Positions 17,287 to 25,375 of a stretch of DNA of 48,217 nucleotides are shown piece after piece. The notes under the pieces were generated by a model, which saw nothing but the letters and a program-made list of their open reading frames with translations, searched no databases and was not told where the DNA came from. Position numbers and translations under genes: made by a program. Numbering within the stretch: position 1 is the stretch's first letter; the number at the start of each line of letters is the position of its first letter. The stretch spans positions 1 through 48,217 of the forward strand of contig SHND01000016.1 in assembly GCA_004295045.1 (NCBI GenBank). The letters run 5' to 3'. Origin of the DNA: Chloroflexota bacterium. GTDB taxonomy: Bacteria; Chloroflexota; Anaerolineae; UBA4142; SHND01.

Positions 17287-17526
17287 TTAACCGCCCGCAA
17301 TCGGGGGCCACAATGCCACTTGGTCGTCCTCGCGTAAAACGTACTCGCGTTCGCGCGCAATGCCATTCACCAACGCAATCGCGACAATTCCCGACGGCAA
17401 TTTCAATTCCTCAAACAAGCGCGCGAGCGTCAAATCCTTTGGCAGCGTACACGCAAAACTTGCGCCGAGCGGCACATCGGGCTTGAATCGGCGCAGACCG
17501 GCGTAGAGTTTGATGTGAACAGTCAT
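17287..17526 (-). CDS. moaD: MoaD/ThiS-like sulfur carrier protein
   Basis: A 79-residue ubiquitin-like protein ending VALWPPIAGG; the terminal Gly-Gly is the site that becomes a thiocarboxylate. It donates sulfur during pyranopterin cofactor assembly. It lies immediately after the AOR gene on the same strand, as MoaD-like genes (AorD) do in known bacterial AOR operons, suggesting it serves the tungsten cofactor of that enzyme. ATG 17526 is chosen because the open frame upstream is repeat-derived. MoaE and MoeA partners are not in the window. Confidence 0.87.
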   Translation of the reverse strand: MTVHIKLYAGLRRFKPDVPLGASFACTLPKDLTLARLFEELKLPSGIVAIALVNGIAREREYVLREDDQVALWPPIAGG

Positions 17527-17593
17527 GAGGGGATAGGGGTCAGGGGTCAGGGGACGGGGAACGCCATCCCCTAACCCCTGACCCCCGTCCCCC
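17527..17593. repeat. Word foldback GGGGTCAGGGG / CCCCTGACCCC
   Basis: GGGGATAGGGGTCAGGGGTC words are answered by ATCCCCTAACCCCTGACCCC. The spacer between AOR and moaD is a nearly perfect long hairpin, using another word family. Confidence 0.88.
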
Positions 17594-17594
17594 A

Positions 17595-19424
17595 TCATTT
17601 TGTTACTCCCCACAAATCTTCCAACCCCAACTCGTCCAATTTTTCGCGCGTGGGCACGCCGCGTTCGTCCCAGCCGCGCAGTTGATAGTACGTTCGCAAA
17701 TGGTCTTGCAATTCCGCGCGACTGCCGGCGCGCGGTCCGCCGGGAACGGGTTTGTGCATGCGGTCGGGAAGTCTATCGTCGGCGGCGGTGAGTCCCGCGC
17801 GCAAATTAAAGAGTTTTTCCAGATTCCAGATGCGGTCGCCTTGCGCGATAGATTTGTCAAAGGTGAAATCAATCCCCGTCGCGGGCGCCATCATCGAAAC
17901 GATTTCGCGGTGCGTGATGGCGAATTTGCTGAACAAGCAGATGCCAGTCGAGTCCACGAACGCGGTGGAATTTTGAAACGGGCGGCGCACGAGTTCTTCT
18001 TTGCCTTCCAAAGTTTCGGGCGGCACGTATTTGGGGATGCCGTACAATTCCGCCGCGACGGTGTTGCCGCGCACATGACACGCGCCGCGATTGGAGGTCG
18101 CGTAATGCAGCGCCATGCCTTGAAAGACGCGCGGGCTGTACGCCGCCATTTCCAATTTTTTCACGCCCATAAAAAGTTCGGGATGCCCGTAATGTTCCGC
18201 GAGCCGATAGCTGCCGTCCGCGAGCAGCGCGCCAAATTCGCCGTCGCGTTCGCCCATCATATAGACCGCGCGCAGCATCGCGTCGTGGTCGCCGAAACGC
18301 AATGGAAAACCGATGTCGCTTTCGGGAACGTAACCGCTTTCAAACAATTCCATCGCGCACGCGACGGTGGAACCCGCCGACATGGCGTCGAGTCCGTAAT
18401 CGCCGCAGAGGTAATGCGCTTTGGCAATCGCGTCGAGATTCGAGACGCCGCACAGCGCGCCGAACGACCACGTCGTTTCGTATTCGGGACCTTCGCCGCG
18501 TCCTTTGTACGGACCGTCTTTGACCTCGCTCACGCGCGTGCACGCGATGGGACACGCAAAGCACGCGCGATTTTTCAAAAGAATTTGTTCGCTGATCGCC
18601 TCGCCGCTCGTCGCCGCCGCCCCTTGAAACACTTCTTCTAAAAAATTGCGTGTCGGATACGCGCCCATTTCGTTGATGAGGTTCACGAGGTTCGCCGTGC
18701 CATACGCGCGGAAACTGCCGAACGAAACGGGGTCGTTGACGATTTTTTTCAACGTGTCGAGCGCGGCGTACCAAAATCCTTCCGCGTCCGCGAGTTGAAT
18801 CGTCCCCGTGCCGCGCACCGCAATCGCTTTCAAATTTTTTGAACCCATCACCGCGCCGACGCCCGAACGCGCGGCGAGACGCGCGCGGTCATTCACCACG
18901 CCGGACAGCAGCGACAATTTTTCGCCGCCGGGTCCGATGCACGCGACTTTGGCGTGCGCGCTCGTTTCATTGCGAACTGCCGCGTCAGTTTCTTCGGGCG
19001 TCATGCCCCACAAATGCGCGGCGGAGCGAAATTCAACTTGGCTGTCGTGAATGTAGAGATACGTCGGCGCGTTCGCTTTGCCTTCGAGGATGATAATGTC
19101 ATAGCCCGCGAATTTCATTTCGGGACCGAAAAAGCCGCCCGAATTGGAACACGCAATCGTCCCCGTCAGCGGCGCTTTGCACACGACGACGTAGCGCGAC
19201 GCGGCGACCGCGCCCGTGCCCGTCAACGGTCCCGTGCCGAACATCAATTTATTTTCGGGACTGAGCGCGTCGGTCGCGGGGTCCATTTCGCGGTACAGCA
19301 AATACGAAGTGAGCCCGCGCCCGCCGACAAATTTTTCCGCGAGCGACAAATCGAGTTCCTCGCGCGCGATGCGCTGTCGCGTTAAATCAATGCGTAGAAT
19401 CGTGCCAGTGTAACCGTGATACAT
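17595..19424 (-). CDS. aor: Tungsten aldehyde:ferredoxin oxidoreductase
   Basis: 609 residues opening MYHGYTGTILRIDLT, the AOR N-terminus. The 4Fe-4S ligands CxxCxxxC are at 288, 291 and 295, with the fourth Cys at 496 (DSTGICLF). GLDAMSAGST and the PEYETTWSFGA region match the cofactor-binding core. AORs oxidise aldehydes to acids with ferredoxin or, with extra subunits, NAD as acceptor; Aromatoleum AOR removes phenylacetaldehyde in phenylalanine breakdown. A MoaD-like gene follows, and an AorA-like polyferredoxin is fused to the dehydrogenase encoded upstream at 20123. The benzoyl-CoA reductase subunit BamB is in the same superfamily, but the sequence opening and context favour an aldehyde enzyme. 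Confidence 0.88.
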   Translation of the reverse strand: MYHGYTGTILRIDLTRQRIAREELDLSLAEKFVGGRGLTSYLLYREMDPATDALSPENKLMFGTGPLTGTGAVAASRYVVVCKAPLTGTIACSNSGGFFGPEMKFAGYDIIILEGKANAPTYLYIHDSQVEFRSAAHLWGMTPEETDAAVRNETSAHAKVACIGPGGEKLSLLSGVVNDRARLAARSGVGAVMGSKNLKAIAVRGTGTIQLADAEGFWYAALDTLKKIVNDPVSFGSFRAYGTANLVNLINEMGAYPTRNFLEEVFQGAAATSGEAISEQILLKNRACFACPIACTRVSEVKDGPYKGRGEGPEYETTWSFGALCGVSNLDAIAKAHYLCGDYGLDAMSAGSTVACAMELFESGYVPESDIGFPLRFGDHDAMLRAVYMMGERDGEFGALLADGSYRLAEHYGHPELFMGVKKLEMAAYSPRVFQGMALHYATSNRGACHVRGNTVAAELYGIPKYVPPETLEGKEELVRRPFQNSTAFVDSTGICLFSKFAITHREIVSMMAPATGIDFTFDKSIAQGDRIWNLEKLFNLRAGLTAADDRLPDRMHKPVPGGPRAGSRAELQDHLRTYYQLRGWDERGVPTREKLDELGLEDLWGVTK

Positions 19425-19513
19425 TCGCTAACCCTTTTGTGTATTTTTCTTCGTTGCTGAAAGAATTCAAACACGCTATAATTTGTCAGTGATTCATCGG
19501 AATGGAGCGTCCC

Positions 19514-19732
19514 ATGTTCAAACCACAACATTTGACTTTTGAGGAGTTGAGTGAACAACTGCGCGAGTATGAGAACAAATACGGTTACTCGACCATCGAG
19601 TTTTACCGCCGCTTTCAAAATGGCGAGTTGGGCGACGATGATGATTTGATGATGTGGGCAGGGTTGTATCACCTTTATCTGACATCGCTTCCCATCCGCC
19701 AGTTTATGAAATCGGAGACGCTTGCCGCGTGA
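19514..19732 (+). CDS. Small acidic protein preceding a TumE-like gene, probable antitoxin
   Basis: About 72 residues (MFKPQHLTFEELSEQLREYE...), acidic and helical, with FYRRFQNGELGDDDDLMMWAGL in its middle. GGAG at 19504-19507 favours ATG 19514, while ATG 19502 is also open. Its stop overlaps the GTG of the next gene by four bases, so the two are translationally coupled. Small proteins of this kind often stand before TumE-family genes. No helix-turn-helix was recognised. Confidence 0.65.
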   Translation: MFKPQHLTFEELSEQLREYENKYGYSTIEFYRRFQNGELGDDDDLMMWAGLYHLYLTSLPIRQFMKSETLAA

Positions 19733-20115
19733 CCATTGACGATTACTTTGCCGGCATCGAGCGTGGCTTGCGCCAGAATGTCAAGATTGGCAAAGTCAAA
19801 GAACCGCTGACCTGCTTGGCATCAGATGACTTTAACGGGCTTGTCCGCTGCCGAATCATCTTTTGGGACGACTCATATCTCGATCTCTACGAGGCGGTCA
19901 ATACAGAATTGGGCTATCCTGTCCGCGTACATTATGCCTACACATACCTTCGCGAAGGACGCCGCGTTTTTCGTTACGACAATGCTCCGCATCACCCCGA
20001 AATTGTGACTCATCCTCATCACAAGCACATAGGTCCAAGCGACCGACTCGCGCCCGCCGACCAACCGACGTTGAGTCAAGTCATGACAGAGATTGAATCT
20101 TGGCTAGGTTCATGA
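19729..20115 (+). CDS. TumE-family (DUF6516) toxin-like protein
   Basis: 128 residues from GTG 19729. The pattern LVRCRIIFWDDSYLDLYEAV, followed by HYAYTYLREGRRVFRYDNAPHH and a conserved THPHHKH, matches the DUF6516/TumE family annotated as toxin-antitoxin components. The histidine-rich end suggests a nuclease-type site, which is inference. With the overlapping small gene upstream it forms a two-gene plus-strand unit set between two minus-strand operons, as mobile toxin-antitoxin pairs often are. Confidence 0.75.
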   Translation: MTIDDYFAGIERGLRQNVKIGKVKEPLTCLASDDFNGLVRCRIIFWDDSYLDLYEAVNTELGYPVRVHYAYTYLREGRRVFRYDNAPHHPEIVTHPHHKHIGPSDRLAPADQPTLSQVMTEIESWLGS

Positions 20116-20122
20116 GTTTTGG

Positions 20123-21835
20123 CTACTTCAACCCCTCCTCCAAATACCCCACATTCATCTCCGCGTTCTCTTTAATCCGCGCCATCACATCTTCGCCAAA
20201 GGCGCGGAAACGAATCGCGCCCGTCGGGCAGTACTGCGCGCACGCGGGGTCGCCGTCGCACAAGTCGCATTTGATGACGACATTTTTATCTTCGGAAAAA
20301 GTGATGCCGCCGTAGGGGCACGCGGGGACGCACAACATACACGCGGTGCAGTTATCATCCACCACGCGAATCGCGCCGCTCGCGCCGTCCGGCACCAGCG
20401 CGTCGAACATGCACGCGTGCATACAATGCTGTTCGGGACAGTGAATGCACGGAATCGGCGTAAAGTGATGGTCGTCAATGTACGCCACCTTGATGCGGAT
20501 TTGCGTATTGCGCGCGAGATGATTGTGGTGAATCGAACACGCCATCTCGCACATGCGGCAGCCCGTGCAAAGTTCGGGATTGATGTACAAAAGCGGCTCG
20601 CCGACCTGCTCTTCAATTTCTTGTTCGGGCGCAGCAATCTCAATCGGCGTACCGTGTCCGTTGCCCGAATGTTGTGTCGTTTCCGTCGCGAGCATCGCTT
20701 CGAATGAACCGCTCGGCGTCCATTTCGTTTGCAGCCACGCATCAAAACGATTGCGGCGAAACGCGGCGAACGCGTCCGGTTTCTCGCCCGACGCAATCCA
20801 TTCCGCGAGATAACGCCCCACAATCGGACCCAACGCGAAACCGTGTCCGCAAAAACCCGTCGCCGCCAAAACATTTTCGCTCAAGCGGTCAATGATGGGA
20901 ATGCCGTCCGGCGTCGAAGGATCGAGCCCGCCCCACGTCCGCACGAGATTCACGCGTCCCAAATCGGGAATGAGTTGGACGAGATGCTCTGCCGCGAGCC
21001 GCACATTTTTTTCGGTCGTCGCCTCGCTTTCGGATTGCTGCACCAAGCCGCCGCCGAAATGCACGCTGCCGTGCCGCGTCTGCCGAAAAAACAAATCCGC
21101 CGCCGCGACGCCAAACATGTACGGAAACATCGGCGGCAGCACTTCGGTGACGAGCGATTCGTAGCGCATGTTCGCCAGCGGCAAGTCCACGCCGAAATTC
21201 AAACACAACGCGCGCGTCCCTGCGCCCGCCGCGATGAGAACCTCGCGCGCGTCAAAATTTCCGCGCGGCGTTGCGATTTGCGCGCCGCCCGCGTCATTTT
21301 GCCGAATGTGCTGCACCGCGCAGTTGGTAAAAATTTGCGCGCCCAATTTACGCGCGGCATTGGCGAATCCCGTCACCAACTTTAATGGATTCGCGTGTCC
21401 GTCCGTCGGGCAAAAACTCGCGCCCAACACGCTTTCGCGCCGCAACGACGGCACGAGTTCGCACGTCTCTTGCTGTCCGAGCCAGCGTACGTCGAGTCCA
21501 TACGACTGTTGGCGCGTTACGTCCACTTGCATTGGACGAATGTGGTCAACGCTTTCGACGAGCCGCAAATTGCCGCGCTGCATGTATTCAATGTCCACGC
21601 CTAATTCATCCGCCAGCGTTGGAAAGAGCGCGACCGTTTCATTCGCCAGTCGCAGTTCCGCCGACGCGCGCGCCGACTGCCGCACGCCGCCGCCCGAACG
21701 TCCCGACGCGCCCGCGCCAATGCCCGCGCGTTCAAGCAAAATCACGTCCGCGCCGCGTTTTGCCAAATAATACGCCGCCGCGCAGCCGATGATGCCGCCG
21801 CCGACGATGATCACATCCGCAGAATGATTATTCAC
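20123..21835 (-). CDS. FAD-dependent amine/opine dehydrogenase beta subunit fused to a polyferredoxin
   Basis: 570 residues from GTG 21835, whose codon overlaps the stop of the preceding gene. Residues 1-380 or so form a DAO-type (DadA/HcnC-like) FAD oxidoreductase: ADVIIVGGGIIGCAAAYYLA, then GRSGGGVRQS, and late TPDGIPIID and ATGFCGHGFALGP. After a Thr/Gly/Glu-rich linker comes a 4Fe-4S domain with CTGCRMCEMACSIHH, CIHC...CMHAC, CTACMLCVPACP and CDLC...CAQYCP, the layout of AOR-partner (AorA-like) ferredoxins. HcnC-type subunits do not normally carry this domain. The fusion would let electrons from a secondary amine reach ferredoxin-type carriers and may dock with the AOR encoded downstream. 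Confidence 0.85.
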   Translation of the reverse strand: MNNHSADVIIVGGGIIGCAAAYYLAKRGADVILLERAGIGAGASGRSGGGVRQSARASAELRLANETVALFPTLADELGVDIEYMQRGNLRLVESVDHIRPMQVDVTRQQSYGLDVRWLGQQETCELVPSLRRESVLGASFCPTDGHANPLKLVTGFANAARKLGAQIFTNCAVQHIRQNDAGGAQIATPRGNFDAREVLIAAGAGTRALCLNFGVDLPLANMRYESLVTEVLPPMFPYMFGVAAADLFFRQTRHGSVHFGGGLVQQSESEATTEKNVRLAAEHLVQLIPDLGRVNLVRTWGGLDPSTPDGIPIIDRLSENVLAATGFCGHGFALGPIVGRYLAEWIASGEKPDAFAAFRRNRFDAWLQTKWTPSGSFEAMLATETTQHSGNGHGTPIEIAAPEQEIEEQVGEPLLYINPELCTGCRMCEMACSIHHNHLARNTQIRIKVAYIDDHHFTPIPCIHCPEQHCMHACMFDALVPDGASGAIRVVDDNCTACMLCVPACPYGGITFSEDKNVVIKCDLCDGDPACAQYCPTGAIRFRAFGEDVMARIKENAEMNVGYLEEGLK

Positions 21836-23274
21836 CGTACACGTCCGTACCCCACATGGTCTTCCATCGCCGTTCCCGTCGCGTGTGGTTCCGCGCTCGC
21901 GCCGACGACGCCGAGCGGCACGGGTTTGATGGGAATGCGCGCCGTGAACGCGCCAACGGATTCGACGCTCGTTCCTGTTTCGCTTGCGATGATTTGCGCG
22001 GCGATGGGTCCGCAGAGGCGTCCCTGACAGCGTCCCATGCCGCAGCGATTCCACGCTTTCAACGCGTTGAGATTTTGCGCGCCAGCGCGCGCCGCGCCAC
22101 GAATTTCGCCCGCGCGAATTTCATCACAGCGACACACCAACACATCGTCCGCGATGCTTTCATACACTCCGCGCTTGACCGCGAACATGCCGCTCAAAGA
22201 ATCGAACGCGGCGCGCGCTTTTTGCCATTCTTTTAAAATATCGTGTCCGTTTGACTGCGCCGCGTAACCAAGTTGCCGCGCCGCCGCCGCGCCCGCGATT
22301 TTTCCTTCCAGCAGCGCGACCTCGACGCCGCCGATGCCGCGCACTTCGCCCGCCGCAAAAATGCCCGAGACGCTGGTTTCGAGGTCATCGTTCGTTTTTG
22401 TTGCGAACGCGTCGAAATGCGAATCAAAAAATTGTTCGCAGCCCGCGAGGCGCGCGAGTTCCGTCGCAGGGACGAATCCGTAATTCATACAAATTGTGTC
22501 CGCCGCAATCGTCTCTTCCGTTCCCGCAATCGGACGCCCGTTCCCATCCACTTTCGCAATCACCGCGCCCGTGATTTCCGTTTCGCCCACCGCGCGCGTG
22601 ACGACGCAGCCGTATTTCATTGGCACGCCCGCGTCGAGCAATTTTTTCCGCTGCGCCATGCCCTGCCCGATTTTGCCCCATTGTCCAAAAAGTTTTAACC
22701 CGCCGCCGAAAAATTCCGTGCGCGAATGTAATTCCACGAGCGCGGCGATTTCCGCGCCCGCGTCGAGCAACTGCACCGCCGCGAGTTGCAGCAACGGTCC
22801 CGTGCCGCACAACAAAATTTTTTGTCCGACGAGCAGCCCCTGCCCTTTCAACATCAACTGCGCCGCGCCGACGGTGGTCACGCCCGGCAATGTCCAGCCA
22901 TCGAACGGCACCACACGCTCGTACGCGCCGCTGGCGAGGACGACGCGCTTTGCCAGCACGCGACTGCCGCCTTCAGGCGCGTACAAATCGAGCATGCCGT
23001 CGGCGGTGATGTTCCAGACCAGCGTATTGGCGCAAACAGTAATTTTTGGATTATTCAAACCCGCGATGAGTTCGCGGCCGTGTTGGATATTTTCGGACAG
23101 AGAAGAGGCAACATCATTCGCTTTGAATGAAGAGGGAGGTTGTTTGTAATACTGTCCGCCGGGGCGCGGATTTTCGTCAATCACTAAAACGCGCGCGCCC
23201 GCTTCCGCCGCCGCTACAGCCGCAGCAATTCCGGCGGGACCTGCGCCAATGACGGCGATTTCCGTAGTAATCAT
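21832..23274 (-). CDS. Pyridine-nucleotide-disulfide-fold dehydrogenase alpha subunit (HcnB/OoxA-like)
   Basis: 480 residues from ATG 23274: dinucleotide motif IAVIGAGPAGIAAAVAAAEAG, central second nucleotide fold, GEVRGIGGVEVALLEGKIAG near residue 350, and a C-terminal BFD-like 2Fe-2S segment with CRCDE...NRCGMGRCQGRLCG. This is the alpha subunit layout of hydrogen cyanide synthase HcnB, octopine/nopaline oxidase and D-hydroxyproline dehydrogenase. The stop overlaps the GTG of the next gene by four bases. Acting with the neighbouring 2Fe-2S subunit and the DAO-type subunit, it should oxidise an amine or N-substituted amino acid. Confidence 0.87.
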   Translation of the reverse strand: MITTEIAVIGAGPAGIAAAVAAAEAGARVLVIDENPRPGGQYYKQPPSSFKANDVASSLSENIQHGRELIAGLNNPKITVCANTLVWNITADGMLDLYAPEGGSRVLAKRVVLASGAYERVVPFDGWTLPGVTTVGAAQLMLKGQGLLVGQKILLCGTGPLLQLAAVQLLDAGAEIAALVELHSRTEFFGGGLKLFGQWGKIGQGMAQRKKLLDAGVPMKYGCVVTRAVGETEITGAVIAKVDGNGRPIAGTEETIAADTICMNYGFVPATELARLAGCEQFFDSHFDAFATKTNDDLETSVSGIFAAGEVRGIGGVEVALLEGKIAGAAAARQLGYAAQSNGHDILKEWQKARAAFDSLSGMFAVKRGVYESIADDVLVCRCDEIRAGEIRGAARAGAQNLNALKAWNRCGMGRCQGRLCGPIAAQIIASETGTSVESVGAFTARIPIKPVPLGVVGASAEPHATGTAMEDHVGYGRVR

Positions 23275-23392
23275 AGTGCGGTAGTGAGATAGTGGGATAG
23301 TGGGATAGTGGGATAGTGCGATAGTGCGGTAGTGGGATTGTGGAATAGTGCGATAATGCAGGTAACGTTCAACGTTCAACGTTCAACGTTTC
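23275..23392. repeat. Word arrays GATAGTGGGATAGTG and GTTCAACGTTCAACG
   Basis: GGGATAGTG words fill 23276-23350. Three GTTCAACG words at 23366-23390 encode the last residues and stop of the 2Fe-2S subunit on the minus strand. Confidence 0.88.
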
Positions 23393-23674
23393 ACTCACGC
23401 GCACATCGCATCCCGCGCGCGCCTCTGTCATGCACGCGCGTTGATTGGGCAAGCCGTTCACAGTGACGAGGCAATCGAAACAGATGCCCATGCCGCAAAA
23501 AATTCCGCGCGGCGAATCACTCGCGTCGGTTGCGCGGAACGCGCGAAAACCCGCAACTGCCAAAACGGTCGCGATGCTTTCACCCGGAAACGCCGCGACC
23601 GTTTGTCCATTCACTGTGATTGAAAATGCTTGACCGCGTTCTAAACCTGAAATGCGTTGCGCTTGAGCTGCCAT
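23369..23674 (-). CDS. 2Fe-2S subunit, HcnA-like
   Basis: 101 residues with the plant-type ferredoxin pattern GIFCGMGICFDCLVTVNG followed by a fourth Cys in NQRACMTEA. This is the small subunit of HcnABC/opine-oxidase-type dehydrogenases, and the gene order small-alpha-beta (in transcription order) matches those operons. The final residues ETLNVER come from repeat words. The 227-base spacer upstream holds another array and a short GTCCACC/GGTGGA inverted pair. Confidence 0.85.
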   Translation of the reverse strand: MAAQAQRISGLERGQAFSITVNGQTVAAFPGESIATVLAVAGFRAFRATDASDSPRGIFCGMGICFDCLVTVNGLPNQRACMTEARAGCDVRVSETLNVER

Positions 23675-23800
23675 TGCTTTTCTATTTCGAGAGCGTCAAT
23701 AACCATTGATTGAGTTGTTGAAAAAGGCGCGTCCACCAATGATGAGACTGCGTTTTGCGCCTTGGACGGTGGATGGCGATGTATTTTTGCATTATGCGGT

Positions 23801-23900
23801 CGTGCGACAGTGAGATGGTGCGGTAGTGCGATAGTGCAGTGGTTGGTTACGAGATTCGAGAAACGAGATGCGATACGCGATTCCGAATTCTCAATTCCCC
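23801..23900. repeat. Word array GATAGTGC plus ACGAGATTCGAGAAACGAG words
   Basis: GTGAGATGGTGCGGTAGTGCG words are followed by CGAGATTCGAGAAACGAGAT and ATTCCGAATTCTCAATTCC. It lies just after the stop of the glutamate-synthase-like gene. Confidence 0.75.
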
Positions 23901-23901
23901 G

Positions 23902-25308
23902 TCAGCCAAAAAAGCCAAACGCTTCGCCAAAGGTGTAATCGCTGCCCAAAAAGGGAATGCCCGTCATCGCGCACGCTTCGAGCGTCGCGGAGCGCAAATC
24001 TTCGCGTTCGAGATTGTGAACGTTGCTCTTGCCGCACGCTTTGGCGAGAATGACCGCTTCGTTCGTCAGTGCGGTGAGATAATTCGCCACGCGCAGCGCG
24101 TTGAGTTTGATATTGAATCGCGCGCGCAGCTCCTCTTTTTGCGTGCCGATGCCAAATTCGCACTCGCCCTTTTCGCATTGCAAACAAACCGTGCAGCCCA
24201 TCGCCACCAACGCGCCCGTGCCGACGTACACCGCGTCCGCGCCGAGCGCAATCGCTTTTGCTACATCCGCGCCGTCGCGAATCCCGCCCGAAATGATGAG
24301 CGACACTTCGTCTTTCAAGCCCATGTCTTCGAGCGCGCGCGTCGCCTGAACGATGGCGGCGAGCGTTGGCATACCGAGATGGTCAATCGCGATTTTTGGG
24401 CCCGCGCCCGTGCCGCCTTGCATCCCATCAATCACCACGCCGTCTACGCCGACCTTTGCCGCGATTTTGACATCTTCGTACACGCGTCCCGCGCCCACTT
24501 TCAAAAAGATCGGTTTTTCGTAATTGGTGATTTCGCGCAGCTCTTGCAATTTCACCACGAGGTCGTCCGCGCCAAAAATATCGCCGTGACGCGGATGCGA
24601 GGCGAGGTCAATTCCCGGCGGCAAGCCGCGAAACGCCGCGACTTCGGCGGACATTTTTTCCGCCATCAGATGCCCCGACAAGCCCGGTTTCGCGCCGATG
24701 CCAAAAACCAATTCCACCGCGTCGGCAAGTTCGAGATTGCGCAGCGAAAAACCGAAACGGCTTGGCGTGACTTGGACGATTTGGCGGTACGAATGTTCGC
24801 GCTCTTCGGGCAACAGCCCGCCTTCGCCGTTGTTCATCGCCGTGCCAACGCGGCGGCTGCCCATCGCCAGCGCGATTTTCGATTCTTTGCTAATCGCGCC
24901 GAACGACATGGGCGCAATCATGATCGGCGTTTCGATGACGAGCGGTTTTTTTGCAAAGCGCGCGCCGAGCGTCGTGCGCGTGACCGCGTTTTCGCGATAG
25001 GTGTCAACGGGCATCCGCGACAAGCCCGCCGAAAGCAAAACGAGGTCGTCAAAGGTCGGCAGTTTGCGCGTGGTGCCGCAGCCGCGCACGATATGTTTGC
25101 CTGTCCGCGCTTTTTCTTGAATCTCGCGCACGGTGGAAGAATTCCAGCCGCCGCCCGTCAAGCGCGCCCCCGTCGGTCCACCGCCATTGCCGCTTGAGAT
25201 TGAGGTCGTCGCGTTTTCAATCGCATTCGGAAAACGCAGCGCATTGGTCGGGCAGACGGGAATACATTTCGAGCAATCGGTGCAGAGGTTGGTATCACAG
25301 ATGACCAT
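23902..25308 (-). CDS. FMN-dependent glutamate-synthase-domain protein (N-methylglutamate synthase MgsC/GlxD-like)
   Basis: 468 residues: an N-terminal single 4Fe-4S motif CDTNLCTDCSKCIPVCP, then the glutamate synthase TIM barrel with APMSFGAISKESKIALAMG, MNNGEGG, LPPGIDLASHPRHGDI, and VDGMQGGTGAGP, and a cysteine set CTVCLQCEKGECEFG for the 3Fe-4S cluster. Split GOGAT-like proteins of this size make N-methylglutamate in methylotrophs (MgsC) and occur in glx operons. The two other parts follow upstream at 25376 and 26071. The open frame continues 65 codons beyond ATG 25308, but the ferredoxin motif starts right there, and a 12-bp hairpin lies in that leader. Confidence 0.87.
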   Translation of the reverse strand: MVICDTNLCTDCSKCIPVCPTNALRFPNAIENATTSISSGNGGGPTGARLTGGGWNSSTVREIQEKARTGKHIVRGCGTTRKLPTFDDLVLLSAGLSRMPVDTYRENAVTRTTLGARFAKKPLVIETPIMIAPMSFGAISKESKIALAMGSRRVGTAMNNGEGGLLPEEREHSYRQIVQVTPSRFGFSLRNLELADAVELVFGIGAKPGLSGHLMAEKMSAEVAAFRGLPPGIDLASHPRHGDIFGADDLVVKLQELREITNYEKPIFLKVGAGRVYEDVKIAAKVGVDGVVIDGMQGGTGAGPKIAIDHLGMPTLAAIVQATRALEDMGLKDEVSLIISGGIRDGADVAKAIALGADAVYVGTGALVAMGCTVCLQCEKGECEFGIGTQKEELRARFNIKLNALRVANYLTALTNEAVILAKACGKSNVHNLEREDLRSATLEACAMTGIPFLGSDYTFGEAFGFFG

Positions 25309-25319
25309 GAGGGAATTTG

Positions 25320-25354
25320 GATTTATGATTTTGGATGCAGTCAAATCATAAATC
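25320..25354 (-). promoter_or_regulatory. 12-bp hairpin between the GXGXG-subunit and FMN-subunit genes
   Basis: GATTTATGATTT (25320-25331) and AAATCATAAATC (25343-25354) are exact complements, 11 bases before the ATG of the FMN subunit on the minus strand. The words resemble the TTGATTTTCGA family. No T-run follows, so an mRNA stability or translation effect is more likely than termination. Confidence 0.45.
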
Positions 25355-25375
25355 ACTGCGTTGATTACAACGCCA

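Noticed and set aside
17682..18641. Plus-strand open frame of 319 codons
   Set aside because: Antisense to the AOR gene; Arg/Ala/Phe/His-rich and without motifs.
17595..19424. BamB-type benzoyl-CoA reductase subunit
   Set aside because: The superfamily fits, but the MYHGYTGTILRIDL opening, the MoaD-like neighbour and the absence of bamC-I-like genes favour an aldehyde oxidoreductase.
20123..23674. Hydrogen cyanide synthase HcnABC
   Set aside because: Subunit types match, but the FMN-synthase and ligase neighbours and the ferredoxin fusion suggest a different amine substrate; the family also holds opine and hydroxyproline dehydrogenases.
23839..25197. Plus-strand open frame of 452 codons
   Set aside because: It lies opposite the glutamate-synthase FMN subunit and has the Arg/Ala/Phe-rich composition of antisense frames in GC-rich DNA.
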